A DNA stretch of 63,775 nt, taken from Streptomyces cahuitamycinicus (GTDB lineage Bacteria; Actinomycetota; Actinomycetes; Streptomycetales; Streptomycetaceae). Shown here piece after piece: positions 8,857-17,541 of this stretch. The stretch is from assembly GCF_002891435.1 (NCBI RefSeq), contig NZ_POUC01000005.1:1-63775 (forward strand), read 5' to 3'. The position numbers and the translations under genes are program-made. Numbering within the stretch: the stretch's first letter is position 1; each line of letters opens with the position of its first letter. The notes under the pieces were generated by a model. It was not told the origin of the DNA. It saw only the letters and a program-made list of their open reading frames with translations, and did not search any database.

Positions 8857-10271
8857 TCATTCTGTCCCCGCATGGATCGCTGCGACTACGGCTTCGCCGA
8901 TCGGGGTCAATTTCATTGGCGACGCCGTGGTTGCACGGATGAGGAGTGGGTGCCCGATCTCGCGACGCAGTCTTCCGACTCTCGTAATCAGGGCCGTGTG
9001 ATGGGTTCCGAGTGCTTCGGCGGCTTCCTTGAGTGTGCGATAGCGCGACACGGCAGCGAACTCGCGAAGGCGGTCCCATGCGCCTGGCCCCGTGAAGGCA
9101 GGACGGAGAATCTCCGGTGCCTTGCTGGCCTGTGCTGCCAGCTGCGCGAGTTCGGGGCGGGTGTGCCCGTTCACCTTGGTCACGGGGATTCCGTGCAGCT
9201 TGGCCCATCGGGTCATGGTCGTGGGGCTGAGACCCTTCTCGCGGCCGAGCTCTGCCAGGGTCCGGCCGTGGACCAAGTACTGCTCGCGGAGCCATGCGCC
9301 GTCGACGTAGCCCTTGCGCGGTCCCGTTGCGTTGGGCTCGCGGACCTCGATGCCGTACTGCTCAGCGAGACGCCTCGTAACGTTGCGGCTGACGCCAGCG
9401 CGGTCCGCGATCTGGCGGAGGCCGAGACGTTCTGCGTGGTAGAGCCGCCGGAACTCGTCCGGCGGCAAGGCCTGCTTCGCGATTCTCATGGCCTCGCCGT
9501 CGTTCCGCCGGCGACTGAACTCCAGCCGCCGCTTGTCCAGGTCGATGTCGGAGCCGGCCATGTCGCGCAGCCCATCGAGACAGGGACCGTTGTAGCGGCG
9601 GCCGTTGATCTCGACACCATAGGGCTGGACCGTGCGCATCATGGCGTCGAGGAATTCGAAGGCGAGATGCGGGTCACGGGGCACCTCGATGTAGCCCGCC
9701 CGCGCGAGACCGTGCTCGAAGATCGCCGCCGGAGACAGTTCCACCTTCGGCAGGTGCGGATCGACGAGACCCTCGTGTGGCGTGCGGTGATAGTCCGCCG
9801 CGATCCACTCGCGGATAATCGCCTCAAGCTCGTGGTGGAAGAAGAAGGCGTCCTTCTCGGGGTTCAAACCACGCGAGTGGATGTTGGGTCCCTTGTAGCC
9901 GGGCAGTCGCTGCAGCAGGTCTTCCCGCAGGGTCCGGAAGAACCGCTCCACCGGGCCCTTGTCCCGACCTGTGCGCAGCCTCGCCGGCTGCACCGAAATA
10001 CCCATCCGGTGACAGACGCTGGTCAGATGCGCCGACAAGTAGATCTTGCCGTGGTCGACGATCAGTGTCTCCGGTGCAAGCTTCGGCCCCCAGACTCCGG
10101 TGACGGGCCCGTGGACGGCCTCGGCGTCCACGAGCACCCCGCGGGGAATCCCGTGCTCGGGCCAGGCGGCGTCCCTCGGCCAGCTCTCCGGCACCGGCTG
10201 GGGACGGTATGCCTGATAGAGCACCGCCGCCGCGTCGATGGCCTTGGTCGACACCGGGGTCACTCGCAAGC
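8857..10271 (-). pseudogene. Mu/TnsB-type transposase remnant fused to a TniQ-like C-terminus
   Basis: About 470 residues, in two parts. The first about 235 residues are the C-terminal half of an integrase-fold transposase: 'ETLIVDHGKIYLSAHLTSV' (second catalytic Asp), 'GRDKGPVERFFRTLRE' (catalytic Glu), then the Mu-C region 'RRYNGP'. From about 9560 leftward the protein changes to repeated helix-turn-helix units ('LRQIADRAGVSRNVTRRLAE', 'TLAELGREKGLSPTTMTRWA') and ends in a LysR-like HTH, resembling the C-terminal part of actinobacterial TniQ proteins. The first catalytic Asp region is gone, and the TnsC gene normally between the two is absent. It is a deletion fusion. Confidence 0.75.
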
Positions 10272-10670
10272 CTCATACCGGGCCTTCAAAGGCAAGGTAG
10301 GGGCGTACTGAGGGCGCGGCTCATCTGGGCGCGCAAGATGCTCACTGCCGGAGCGGTATCCCGTCACCATCTCCCGGACATGCTCGGCACGTTCCAGAAC
10401 CTCCTTCTTCTCGTGCTTGGTCAGCCGGTTCAGCACCACGGCCGCGAGGTCTTCGCTATCGGAGGAAGACGGGCCCGTTCTGTCGTGGATCAGTTCGGCG
10501 CGATCCGAGGTAAGCAGCTCACGCACCGACATCCGGGCCAGTCGGCTGCGGCCGTCCTTGAGGATGACCTCCATGCCCGTGGCCAGGATGGCGAAATCCA
10601 CAACCTCGACCGTCTCACCGTCCAGGCGGAAATGCGTCCCGACCCCCAGCTTCGCCCCCGCACCGCTCAT
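10260..10670 (-). pseudogene. TnsB-like transposase, N-terminal fragment
   Basis: About 136 residues, from an ATG overlapping the tnsA stop by 4 bp. It holds the N-terminal DNA-binding region, including 'FRLDGETVEVVDFAILATGM' and 'EHVREMVTGYRSGSEH', and runs to 'LPLKARYEA'. There it meets the sequence GLRVTPVST of the later catalytic half in another frame (junction about 10265-10272) and stops. About 160 residues, including the first catalytic Asp, have been lost by an out-of-frame deletion. Confidence 0.72.
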
Positions 10671-11394
10671 GCAGCCCTCCGCAGCACGTGCCCCACACTC
10701 AGCGGCCGGTCCAACGCAGTCGTCACCTGCCCAGACCACAGCAGGTGCAGCACCGCCGACTTCACCAGCGGGGAAGGACAGCCAGGCAGCAGCCGAAAGG
10801 CGTTGCCCAGCAACATCCCGTCCAGATCCTCGGCCATCAAGGCGCCGACCATGTCGGGGGCGAACAGCCAGTCGCGCCGGTAGCCAGCAAGAAATCGGAT
10901 GTTCTCCAGCACGGCTGGGTCCGGCTCGCTCCACACCTCGTACCGCCACCCCCGCGAGGTGACCGCCTCCCGCGTCCAGGAGAACGTGAAGGCAACCTCC
11001 GGCTTCTCCAGCCGGTGGCGAGGCCTGACGTCCACGACCAGCGGGCCGGCATCAGTAAGCAGCAGGTAGGCCGGGATCTGTTTACGGACCTTGCCGTCGA
11101 TGCAGCCTTGAGCAGGAACGGCTGGGCGACAATGTGCCGCACCTCCGGGGCGAAGTCGGCGAACAGCAGCCGACCCAACTCCAGCCGGGACTCATAAATC
11201 ACATGGCCGCCCACAGTCGCCGACCAGTACGTACCTGAGTAGTGCTGCTGCCCCTTGTACCAGCGAAACGTCCGCCACGGGCGGGCCCCATGCAGTAATT
11301 CGAGCGGCACCGACTGCCACTCCAGGTCCTCCGCCGTGGATTCGTCACTGCGCCGGACGCTCAGCCGTACTGGCATGGCCACCGCTGTACTCAT
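10667..11394 (-). pseudogene. TnsA-like transposase endonuclease, copy 2, one frameshift
   Basis: The N-terminal part keeps the endonuclease Glu block 'HVIYESRLELGRLLFADFAP' and 'EVRHIVAQPFLLKA'. The C-terminal part, in another frame, continues 'MDVRPRHRLEKPEVAFTF' and 'FLAGYRRDWLFAPDMVGALM'. The two join near 11103, where one missing base breaks the frame. In Tn7-like systems TnsA cuts the 5' ends and pairs with TnsB. Its stop overlaps the tnsB start, preserving the original operon order. Confidence 0.78.
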
Positions 11395-11540
11395 CGGACC
11401 GACCCCGTGTCTTCCGAAGCGGCCCCGCTGGCCGCCGAACGCTGAGGTCCTGCCCTAGTCACGCCCGCTGATGACGACCGGGACAGCCCTGTACACGAAG
11501 AGGGGAATCACTCGATCAAGAGGCATGATTCTCACCTCCA

Positions 11541-11585
11541 TGTCCTTTTGGACACGCGGTGGACATCCCCAGTGAGAAAAGGACA
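11541..11585. repeat. Inverted TGTCCTTTT/AAAAGGACA repeats, possible transposon end
   Basis: TGTCCTTTT (11541-11549) and AAAAGGACA (11577-11585) lie in inverted orientation. The first also forms a TGTCC-TTTT-GGACA hairpin. They lie between the tnsA relic and the dnaB stop codon, where the right end of the element would be. No partner end was found on the left, so this could instead be a dnaB terminator. Confidence 0.35.
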
Positions 11586-11613
11586 CGGGATCTGAGAACC
11601 TACAGATGGGCGA

Positions 11614-13095
11614 TCAGGTCTGCGCCATGTCCACGAACCGTGAGTAGTGCCCCTGGAAGGCGACCGTGATCGTCGCAGTCGGGCCGTTACGGTGCTTTCC
11701 CACGATGATGTCCGCCTCGCCCGCGCGCGGCGACTCCTTCTCATACGCGTCCTCGCGGTGCAGAAGAATCACCATGTCGGCGTCCTGCTCGATGGAGCCG
11801 GACTCACGCAGGTCGGACACCATCGGCTTCTTGTCCGTGCGCTGCTCGGGACCACGGTTCAGCTGGGAGAGCGCGATCACCGGGACCTCCAGCTCCTTCG
11901 CCAGGAGCTTGAGGTTCCGGGACATGTCCGAGACCTCCTGCTGCCGGCTCTCGGAGCGCTTGGAGCCCCCGGCCTGCATGAGCTGCAGATAGTCGATGAT
12001 CACCAGCTTGATGTCGTTGCGCTGCTTAAGCCGACGGCACTTCGCGCGAATCTCCATCATCGACAGGTTCGGGGAGTCGTCGATGTAGAGCGGTGCGGAC
12101 GAGACCTCGGGCATCCGGCGCGCCAGGCGCGTCCAGTCGTCGTCCGTCATGGTGCCGGAGCGCATGTGGTGCAGAGCGACGCGGGCCTCTGCGGACAGCA
12201 GACGCATCGCGATCTCGTTGCGCCCCATCTCCAGGGAGAAGATGACGCTCGGCAGATTGTGCTTGATCGACGCGGCCCGGGCGAAGTCAAGGGCAAGCGT
12301 CGACTTGCCCATGGCGGGACGAGCCGCGATGACGATCATCTGCCCCGGATGCAGACCGTTGGTGAGGGAGTCGAGGTCCGTGAACCCCGTGGGAACGCCC
12401 GTCATCTCGCCGCTGCGCGAGCCGATCGCCTCGATTTCGTCGAGCGCACCCTCCATGATGTCGCCGAGCGGCAGGTAGTCCTCGCTGGTGCGCTGCTCGG
12501 TGACCGCGTAGACCTCAGCCTGGGCGCGGTTGACGATCTCGTCGACGTCGTCGTCGGCCGCGTATCCCATCTGTGTGATGCGTGTGCCGGCTTCGACCAG
12601 TCGGCGCAGGACGGCCCGCTCATGGACGATTTCCGCGTAGTACGCCGCGTTGGCCGCCGTCGGTACCGTCTGGACGAGGGTGTGCAGATACGAGGCCCCG
12701 CCGACCTTGTTGATCTCACCGCGTTTGGTGAGCTCGGCCGCGATCGTGATGGGGTCGGCGGGCTCGCCCTTGGCGTAGACGTCGAGGACGGCCTGGTAGA
12801 TCGTCTCGTGGGCCGGCTTGTAGAAGTCATGGCCCTTCAGGATCTCGACGACGTCGGCGATGGCGTCCTTGGACAGGAGCATGCCGCCGAGGACGGACTG
12901 CTCGGCTTCGATGTCCTGCGGCGGTACCCGTTCGAAGGACGGGGCCGATCCGCTGTCCCACGCCCCGTTGTCCCTACCGCGCTCATGCTGTTCGTCTCTG
13001 CCGCGGGCTCCGTCACCACGTCGGCGGGAGGCGGGCAGACGATCACTGGGACCGCTGTCGGCCCACGGGTCGTCCAAGGGCTCGGAAATGCTCAC
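11614..13095 (-). CDS. dnaB: Replicative DNA helicase DnaB
   Basis: 493 residues. An acidic/charged N-terminal tail of about 55 residues precedes the DnaB N-terminal domain ('QDIEAEQSVLGGMLLSKDAI'), and the RecA-fold motor carries Walker A 'AARPAMGKSTLALDFA' (about residues 257-272) and 'LVIIDYLQLM' as Walker B. The hexamer unwinds the fork 5' to 3' and recruits primase. No intein is present. In this organism group loading is attributed to DciA-type proteins, and one is encoded at 53926-54471. The gene's 3' end borders the transposon scar. Confidence 0.97.
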   Translation of the reverse strand: MSISEPLDDPWADSGPSDRLPASRRRGDGARGRDEQHERGRDNGAWDSGSAPSFERVPPQDIEAEQSVLGGMLLSKDAIADVVEILKGHDFYKPAHETIYQAVLDVYAKGEPADPITIAAELTKRGEINKVGGASYLHTLVQTVPTAANAAYYAEIVHERAVLRRLVEAGTRITQMGYAADDDVDEIVNRAQAEVYAVTEQRTSEDYLPLGDIMEGALDEIEAIGSRSGEMTGVPTGFTDLDSLTNGLHPGQMIVIAARPAMGKSTLALDFARAASIKHNLPSVIFSLEMGRNEIAMRLLSAEARVALHHMRSGTMTDDDWTRLARRMPEVSSAPLYIDDSPNLSMMEIRAKCRRLKQRNDIKLVIIDYLQLMQAGGSKRSESRQQEVSDMSRNLKLLAKELEVPVIALSQLNRGPEQRTDKKPMVSDLRESGSIEQDADMVILLHREDAYEKESPRAGEADIIVGKHRNGPTATITVAFQGHYSRFVDMAQT

Positions 13096-13555
13096 CGAGC
13101 CACCTCCTCCCGTCCGCCGAAGCAGACCTAGCCGTGCCCCTTTGTTCTACGGCACGGCACTGACAAATAAGAGGCCCAACTCCGGTTGGCACGCGCCGGT
13201 TTTGTGGCGTTTTGAAAACCGGCGGACGGAGCGGGCGCCGGACCACCGTAGGCCTGTCGGCACCGTCAGCCAATCTGGTTATCCACAGGCCATGTGGACG
13301 ACGGCCCAGATGCTGTGGAGAACTCCGCGAAACCTGTGCACGACCCGGTGGACAGTCCTGTGAACAAGCAGTGACCCGCACTCGGAGAACCATCTTGACC
13401 TGCAGATTTGTCATCCACGGGCTGTGCAGAAGAAAAACTTTCCCAACCGGCCCAAGATCGCCTCGAACAGTGCACAGCAGTGCGCACCCGAGGACGGAAA
13501 GTAAGGGGTGCAAAAGCTTTGCATCTCTTACCTGTGGACGATTAGATTGGTGCAC
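13096..13555. promoter_or_regulatory. dnaB/MATE divergent intergenic region
   Basis: 460 bp between two divergent genes. It contains one perfect DnaA box and several weaker TGTGGA/TCCAC words between 13279 and 13425. It should hold the dnaB promoter on the minus strand and the exporter promoter on the plus strand, but I could not place confident -35/-10 elements. Confidence 0.5.
13279..13287 (+). promoter_or_regulatory. DnaA box upstream of dnaB
   Basis: Perfect TTATCCACA, about 185 bp upstream of the dnaB start. Looser relatives follow, for example TCATCCACG near 13410. The clustering suggests DnaA could contact the dnaB promoter region. Confidence 0.6.
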
Positions 13556-14893
13556 ATGACACAGGCCCCCGCGCGCCGTCGAACCGGCCGGAGACAGCAC
13601 GACCGAGAGATCGTCGCGCTGGCCGTGCCGGCCTTCGGCGCCCTCGTCGCCGAGCCCCTCTTCCTCATGGCCGACACAGCCATCGTGGGCCACCTGGGCA
13701 CAGCCCAACTCGCCGGACTCGGCGTCGCTTCCGCCTTGCTCATGACCGCCGTCAGCGTCTTCGTCTTCCTCGCCTACGCCACAACGGCCGCGGTTGCCCG
13801 TCGCGTCGGAGCGGGCGACCTCCCGTCCGCCATCCGGCAAGGCATGGACGGTATCTGGCTCGCACTGCTCCTCGGTGCCGCCGTCGTCGCCGTCGCACTG
13901 CCGACAGCACCCCATCTCGTGGACCTCTTCGGTGCCTCGGAGGCGGCAGCCCCCTACGCGATCACCTACCTGCGCATCTCCGTACTCGGCATACCGGCGA
14001 TGCTCGTGGTCCTCGCCGCGACCGGTGTCCTGCGCGGCCTGCAGGACACCAGGACCCCGCTCTACGTCGCCATCGCCGGCTTCGTCGTCAACGGCGCCCT
14101 CAACGCCGGGCTGGTCTACGGCGCCGATCTGGGGATCGCCGGCTCCGCTTGGGGCACCGTCATCGCTCAGTGCGGCATGGCCGCGGTCTATCTCGTGGTG
14201 GTTCTGCGCGGAGCGCGCAAGCATGGTGCCTCGCTGCGCCCGGATGCCGCCGGGATCAGGGCCTCCGCGCAAGCCGGTGTGCCCCTGCTGGTGCGCACTC
14301 TCTCGCTGCGGGCGATCCTGATGATCGCCACGGCGGTCGCTGCCCGTCTCGGGGATGCCGACATCGCCGCCCACCAGATCATCCTTTCCCTGTGGAGCCT
14401 GCTGGCCTTCGCCCTCGACGCCATCGCCATCGCGGGGCAGGCCATCATCGGTCGATACCTCGGAGCCGGTGACGCCCAGGGCGCCCGGGACGCATGTCGG
14501 CGGATGGTCGAGTGGGGTATCGCCGTCGGAGTCGTTCTCGGAGTTCTGGTGGTGATCAGCCGACCGGCGTTCCTGCCTCTGTTCACCAGCGACCCGGCAG
14601 TCAAGGATGTGGCGCTGCCCGCCCTGATCATCGTCGCCCTTTCCCAGCCCATCTCCGGCATCGTCTTCGTCCTTGATGGAGTCCTGATGGGTGCCGGCGA
14701 CGGCCCCTACCTGGCCTGGGCAATGCTGATCACCCTGGTGGTCTTTACGCCGGTCGCCCTACTGGTCCCGGTACTGGGCGGCGGTCTCACCGCCCTCTGG
14801 GCCACGATGACGCTGATGATGACTGTGCGGATGCTGACCCTGTGGCTTCGCACTCGCTCGGGCGCATGGATTGTGACGGGCGCGACCCGCTGA
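13556..14893 (+). CDS. MATE-family efflux transporter (DinF-type)
   Basis: 445 residues with 12 membrane helices. 'HDREIVALAVPAFGALVAEPLFLMAD' and 'GHLGTAQLAGLG' are characteristic of the DinF branch of MATE exporters, which use Na+ or H+ gradients to export cationic drugs. The ATG at 13556 starts just before the amphipathic N-terminal helix; a GTG 6 bp upstream is also possible. It is divergent from dnaB, and two parS sites follow its stop codon. Confidence 0.9.
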   Translation: MTQAPARRRTGRRQHDREIVALAVPAFGALVAEPLFLMADTAIVGHLGTAQLAGLGVASALLMTAVSVFVFLAYATTAAVARRVGAGDLPSAIRQGMDGIWLALLLGAAVVAVALPTAPHLVDLFGASEAAAPYAITYLRISVLGIPAMLVVLAATGVLRGLQDTRTPLYVAIAGFVVNGALNAGLVYGADLGIAGSAWGTVIAQCGMAAVYLVVVLRGARKHGASLRPDAAGIRASAQAGVPLLVRTLSLRAILMIATAVAARLGDADIAAHQIILSLWSLLAFALDAIAIAGQAIIGRYLGAGDAQGARDACRRMVEWGIAVGVVLGVLVVISRPAFLPLFTSDPAVKDVALPALIIVALSQPISGIVFVLDGVLMGAGDGPYLAWAMLITLVVFTPVALLVPVLGGGLTALWATMTLMMTVRMLTLWLRTRSGAWIVTGATR

Positions 14894-14915
14894 CCGTTTC
14901 ACCTGAACGCTTCCC

Positions 14916-14929
14916 GTTTCACGTGAAAC
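14916..14929. other. parS site 3
   Basis: Perfect GTTTCACGTGAAAC, 23 bp after the MATE stop codon. A degenerate copy (GTTTCACCTGAACG) starts 20 bp upstream at 14896. Confidence 0.92.
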
Positions 14930-14953
14930 AGGGTGGGCTCCGCAGAAGGCGGT

Positions 14954-14967
14954 GTTTCACGTGAAAC
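14954..14967. other. parS site 4
   Basis: Perfect GTTTCACGTGAAAC, 38 bp from the previous site, in the gap between the convergent MATE and rplI genes. Confidence 0.92.
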
Positions 14968-15037
14968 AGGGACGTCCCTCGGTGTACCTGCGCCCGAAAG
15001 AGACGGCCCTCGGCAAGCCTGCGTCCGACAGACACGA

Positions 15038-15069
15038 ATGGGGCCGCACCCCGCAGGGTGCGGCCCCAT
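15038..15069 (-). terminator. Terminator of the rpsF-ssb-rpsR-rplI operon
   Basis: A 14-bp perfect stem, ATGGGGCCGCACCC against its complement, with a 4-base loop. It lies 28 bp beyond the rplI stop. Confidence 0.8.
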
Positions 15070-15096
15070 CGCTTGTTGCTTCAGCATGCGCGGCAC

Positions 15097-15543
15097 TCAG
15101 GCCGCGACGACCTCGATGTTCACCTTCGCGGCAACCTCGGGGTGCAGACGCACGGACGTCTCGTGAGCGCCCAGCGTCTTGATCGGCGAGCCGAGCTCGA
15201 TGCGGCGCTTGTCGACCTCGGGGCCACCAGAAGCCTTGATCGCGGAAGCGATGTCGGCCGGGGTGACGGAACCGAAGAGACGACCGGCGTCGCCGGAGCG
15301 AACGGCCAGACGAACCTTGACGCCCTCGAGCTGGGCCTTCACAGTGTTGGCCTGCTCGATGGTCTGGATCTCGTGGATCTTGCGAGCACGACGGATCTGC
15401 TCGACGTCCTTCTCGCCACCCTTGGTCCAGCGGATAGCGAACTTCCGCGGGATCAGGTAGTTGCGAGCGTAACCGTCCTTGACGTCGACGACGTCGCCCG
15501 CGGCACCGAGGCCGGAGACCTCGTGGGTGAGGATGATCTTCAT
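15097..15543 (-). CDS. rplI: 50S ribosomal protein L9
   Basis: 148 residues, the normal length. '[20 protein letters not shown]' and '[20 protein letters not shown]' form the L9 N-terminal rRNA-binding domain, followed by the long connecting helix and a C-terminal domain. It is the last gene of the rpsF-ssb-rpsR-rplI unit, 18 bp after rpsR, followed by a strong hairpin. Confidence 0.97.
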   Translation of the reverse strand: MKIILTHEVSGLGAAGDVVDVKDGYARNYLIPRKFAIRWTKGGEKDVEQIRRARKIHEIQTIEQANTVKAQLEGVKVRLAVRSGDAGRLFGSVTPADIASAIKASGGPEVDKRRIELGSPIKTLGAHETSVRLHPEVAAKVNIEVVAA

Positions 15544-15561
15544 GAGTCGGTCACCCTTCCC

Positions 15562-15798
15562 TTATCGCGCGGTGGAGGTGTAGGGCAGCAGCGCCATCTC
15601 ACGGCTGTTCTTCACGGCCGTGGCGACGTCACGCTGGTGCTGCGTGCAGTTGCCGGTCACGCGGCGGGCACGGATCTTGCCACGGTCGGAAATGAACTTC
15701 CGCAGCATGTTCGTGTCCTTGTAGTCCACGTACGTGACCTTGTCCTTGCAGAATGCGCAGACCTTCTTCTTCGGCTTGCGCACAGGCGGCTTAGCCAT
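15562..15798 (-). CDS. rpsR: 30S ribosomal protein S18
   Basis: 78 residues. '[20 protein letters not shown]' begins with a CxxC, and the protein carries a third Cys in 'GNCTQHQ'. This suggests the zinc-binding (C+) type of S18; Streptomyces genomes often carry a second, zinc-free copy elsewhere under Zur control. It forms the platform of the small subunit with S6. It sits between ssb and rplI. Confidence 0.96.
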   Translation of the reverse strand: MAKPPVRKPKKKVCAFCKDKVTYVDYKDTNMLRKFISDRGKIRARRVTGNCTQHQRDVATAVKNSREMALLPYTSTAR

Positions 15799-15843
15799 GG
15801 TGTTTCTCCTGTGTGATCAAGAAGTGTGAGTGCGAACCCGCCC

Positions 15844-16443
15844 TTAGAAGGGGGGCTCGTCCGAGTAGCCGCCGCCGCTGCCGCTGCCGCCGCCGGAGTT
15901 TCCACCCCAGCCGCCGCCACCGCCCTGGTTGCCACCGGCGGGAGCGCCGGTCGCCCAGGGGTCGTCAGCGGGAGCGCCGCCGCCCTGCTGGCCGCCACCG
16001 GGGCCGCCGCCCCAGCCGCTGCCACCCTGGCCGCCACCGCCACCGCCACCGAAGCCCTGGCCGCCCTGGCCACCGCGGCCGGTGGTCTTGGTGACCTTGG
16101 CCGTGGCGTTGCGCAGGCTGGCGCCGACTTCCTCGACGTCCAGCTCGTAGACCGTGCGCTTGACACCCTCACGGTCCTCGTAGGACCGCTGCTTCAGCCG
16201 GCCCTGCACAATGACGCGCATGCCTCGCTGGAGCGACTCAGCGACGTTCTCCGCCGCCTGACGCCAGACCGAGCAGGTCAGGAACAGGCTCTCGCCGTCC
16301 TTCCACTCGTTCGTCTGGCGGTCGAAGGTGCGGGGGGTGGACGCGACACGGAACTTCGCGACCGCCGCACCGGAGGGGGTGAAGCGCAGCTCGGGGTCGT
16401 CGACAAGATTGCCGACGACCGTGATGACGGTCTCGCCTGCCAT
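15844..16443 (-). CDS. ssb: Single-stranded DNA-binding protein
   Basis: 199 residues. The OB fold begins '[21 protein letters not shown]' and covers about residues 1-115. A Gly/Trp-rich, low-complexity tail follows and ends in the acidic tip DEPPF, which binds partner proteins. The tail is unusually glycine-rich, as in other actinobacterial SsbA proteins. It is cotranscribed with the ribosomal genes and acts at replication forks and repair sites. Confidence 0.96.
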   Translation of the reverse strand: MAGETVITVVGNLVDDPELRFTPSGAAVAKFRVASTPRTFDRQTNEWKDGESLFLTCSVWRQAAENVAESLQRGMRVIVQGRLKQRSYEDREGVKRTVYELDVEEVGASLRNATAKVTKTTGRGGQGGQGFGGGGGGGQGGSGWGGGPGGGQQGGGAPADDPWATGAPAGGNQGGGGGWGGNSGGGSGSGGGYSDEPPF

Positions 16444-16514
16444 GGGGGAACCTCTCGGCGGGTTTGCTCTGGCTGCTTGCTACTCGAATCCCGGGATCAG
16501 CTGAGCTTGGAAGC

Positions 16515-16805
16515 TCAGTGGGTCTCGGGGCGGAGGACCTTGGTCCGGAGGACCGACTCGTTCAGGTTCATCTGGCGGTCGAGCTCCTTGACGACCGAAG
16601 GCTCGGCCTGCAGGTCGATGACCGAGTAGATGCCCTCGGGCTTCTTCTTGATCTCGTACGCGAGACGACGACGGCCCCAGGTGTCGACCTTCTCGACCTT
16701 TCCGCCGCCATCACGGACGACGGAGAGGAAGTTCTCGATCAGCGGAGAGACAGCGCGCTCCTCGACCTCGGGGTCGAGGATGACCATCACCTCGTAGTGA
16801 CGCAT
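16515..16805 (-). CDS. rpsF: 30S ribosomal protein S6
   Basis: 96 residues. '[19 protein letters not shown]' and '[20 protein letters not shown]' are diagnostic of S6, the partner of S18. The ATG at 16805 is fixed by a strong AAAGGAGGTG 9 bp upstream; a longer in-frame extension has no coding character. It is the first gene of the operon, so its promoter should lie in the 264-bp gap before the divergent 17070 gene. Confidence 0.96.
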   Translation of the reverse strand: MRHYEVMVILDPEVEERAVSPLIENFLSVVRDGGGKVEKVDTWGRRRLAYEIKKKPEGIYSVIDLQAEPSVVKELDRQMNLNESVLRTKVLRPETH

Positions 16806-17069
16806 GTGGAACCCACCTCCTTTGGACTCAGCGGCCACGGTCGTTCCGTGGCAGGAGGGTTGTGATGCGTAGCAACGGTATCGGCCACCACTGACAGTCG
16901 GGGTCTCTCGCGAGAAGCCCCTTGCCATGACATGGGCAGACACCGGTGCGGACGGTACAGAGTACCCGCACAGCGGCTTGCGGTTGAAATCCGGCCTCCG
17001 GGGCAGCCAATCTGTACCCATCGGGTGTGTATGGCGCTACCGTGCGCCGACTCTCGCAGGAGGTGCCTT

Positions 17070-17375
17070 ATGGCACAGGCATTGCGACCGAACACCGCCG
17101 GCGGCCTCTTCGCCACGGACGGCAAGCCCCATCCCCTCCAGGACGCCCTGCTCGCGGTGACCCTGGTGCTGGGCCTCACATCGTTCCTCACGGCGATCAT
17201 CGACGACGACTTGCATGTGCTCAGCTCCTGGGCCGGTCTCGTGGGCATCCTCACGGGTGCGTACGGCCAGTGGATCTCGGAGACGACCAGGGAGCGCTTC
17301 GGCCTGATCCTGGGCCTGGGCGCATCAGGCGTCGGGTTCTTCCTGGGCATGGCGCACGGCGGCCTCATCGGCTGA
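17070..17375 (+). CDS. Small three-helix membrane protein, unknown function
   Basis: 101 residues with three hydrophobic segments ('ALLAVTLVLGLTSFLTAII', 'LSSWAGLVGILTGAYGQWI', 'FGLILGLGASGVGFFLGMA'). GCAGGAGGTG directly before the ATG at 17070 supports the start. No recognised family motif; the gene is conserved in position in Streptomyces between rpsF and femX. It is divergent from rpsF. Function unknown. Confidence 0.8.
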   Translation: MAQALRPNTAGGLFATDGKPHPLQDALLAVTLVLGLTSFLTAIIDDDLHVLSSWAGLVGILTGAYGQWISETTRERFGLILGLGASGVGFFLGMAHGGLIG

Positions 17376-17541
17376 CGCCAGGGCACCCCTCATCTGAAAC
17401 ACCGGGTCACGCCCCGGTCGGCCTCGCCGGGGCGAAGGTCCCGTACGCCCAACCGGCGCGCTCCCAAGGCGCAGTAGGCTTCGCGCGAGAGCCGGAGCCC
17501 CTGTACCCATGGGGACACACCAGCCCGAGGAGCGCCCCGAA

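Noticed and set aside
7005..11600. Intact Tn7-like or CRISPR-associated transposon
   Set aside because: No TnsC, no complete TnsB or TniQ, no Cas genes and no CRISPR-type repeats are present; only relics remain.
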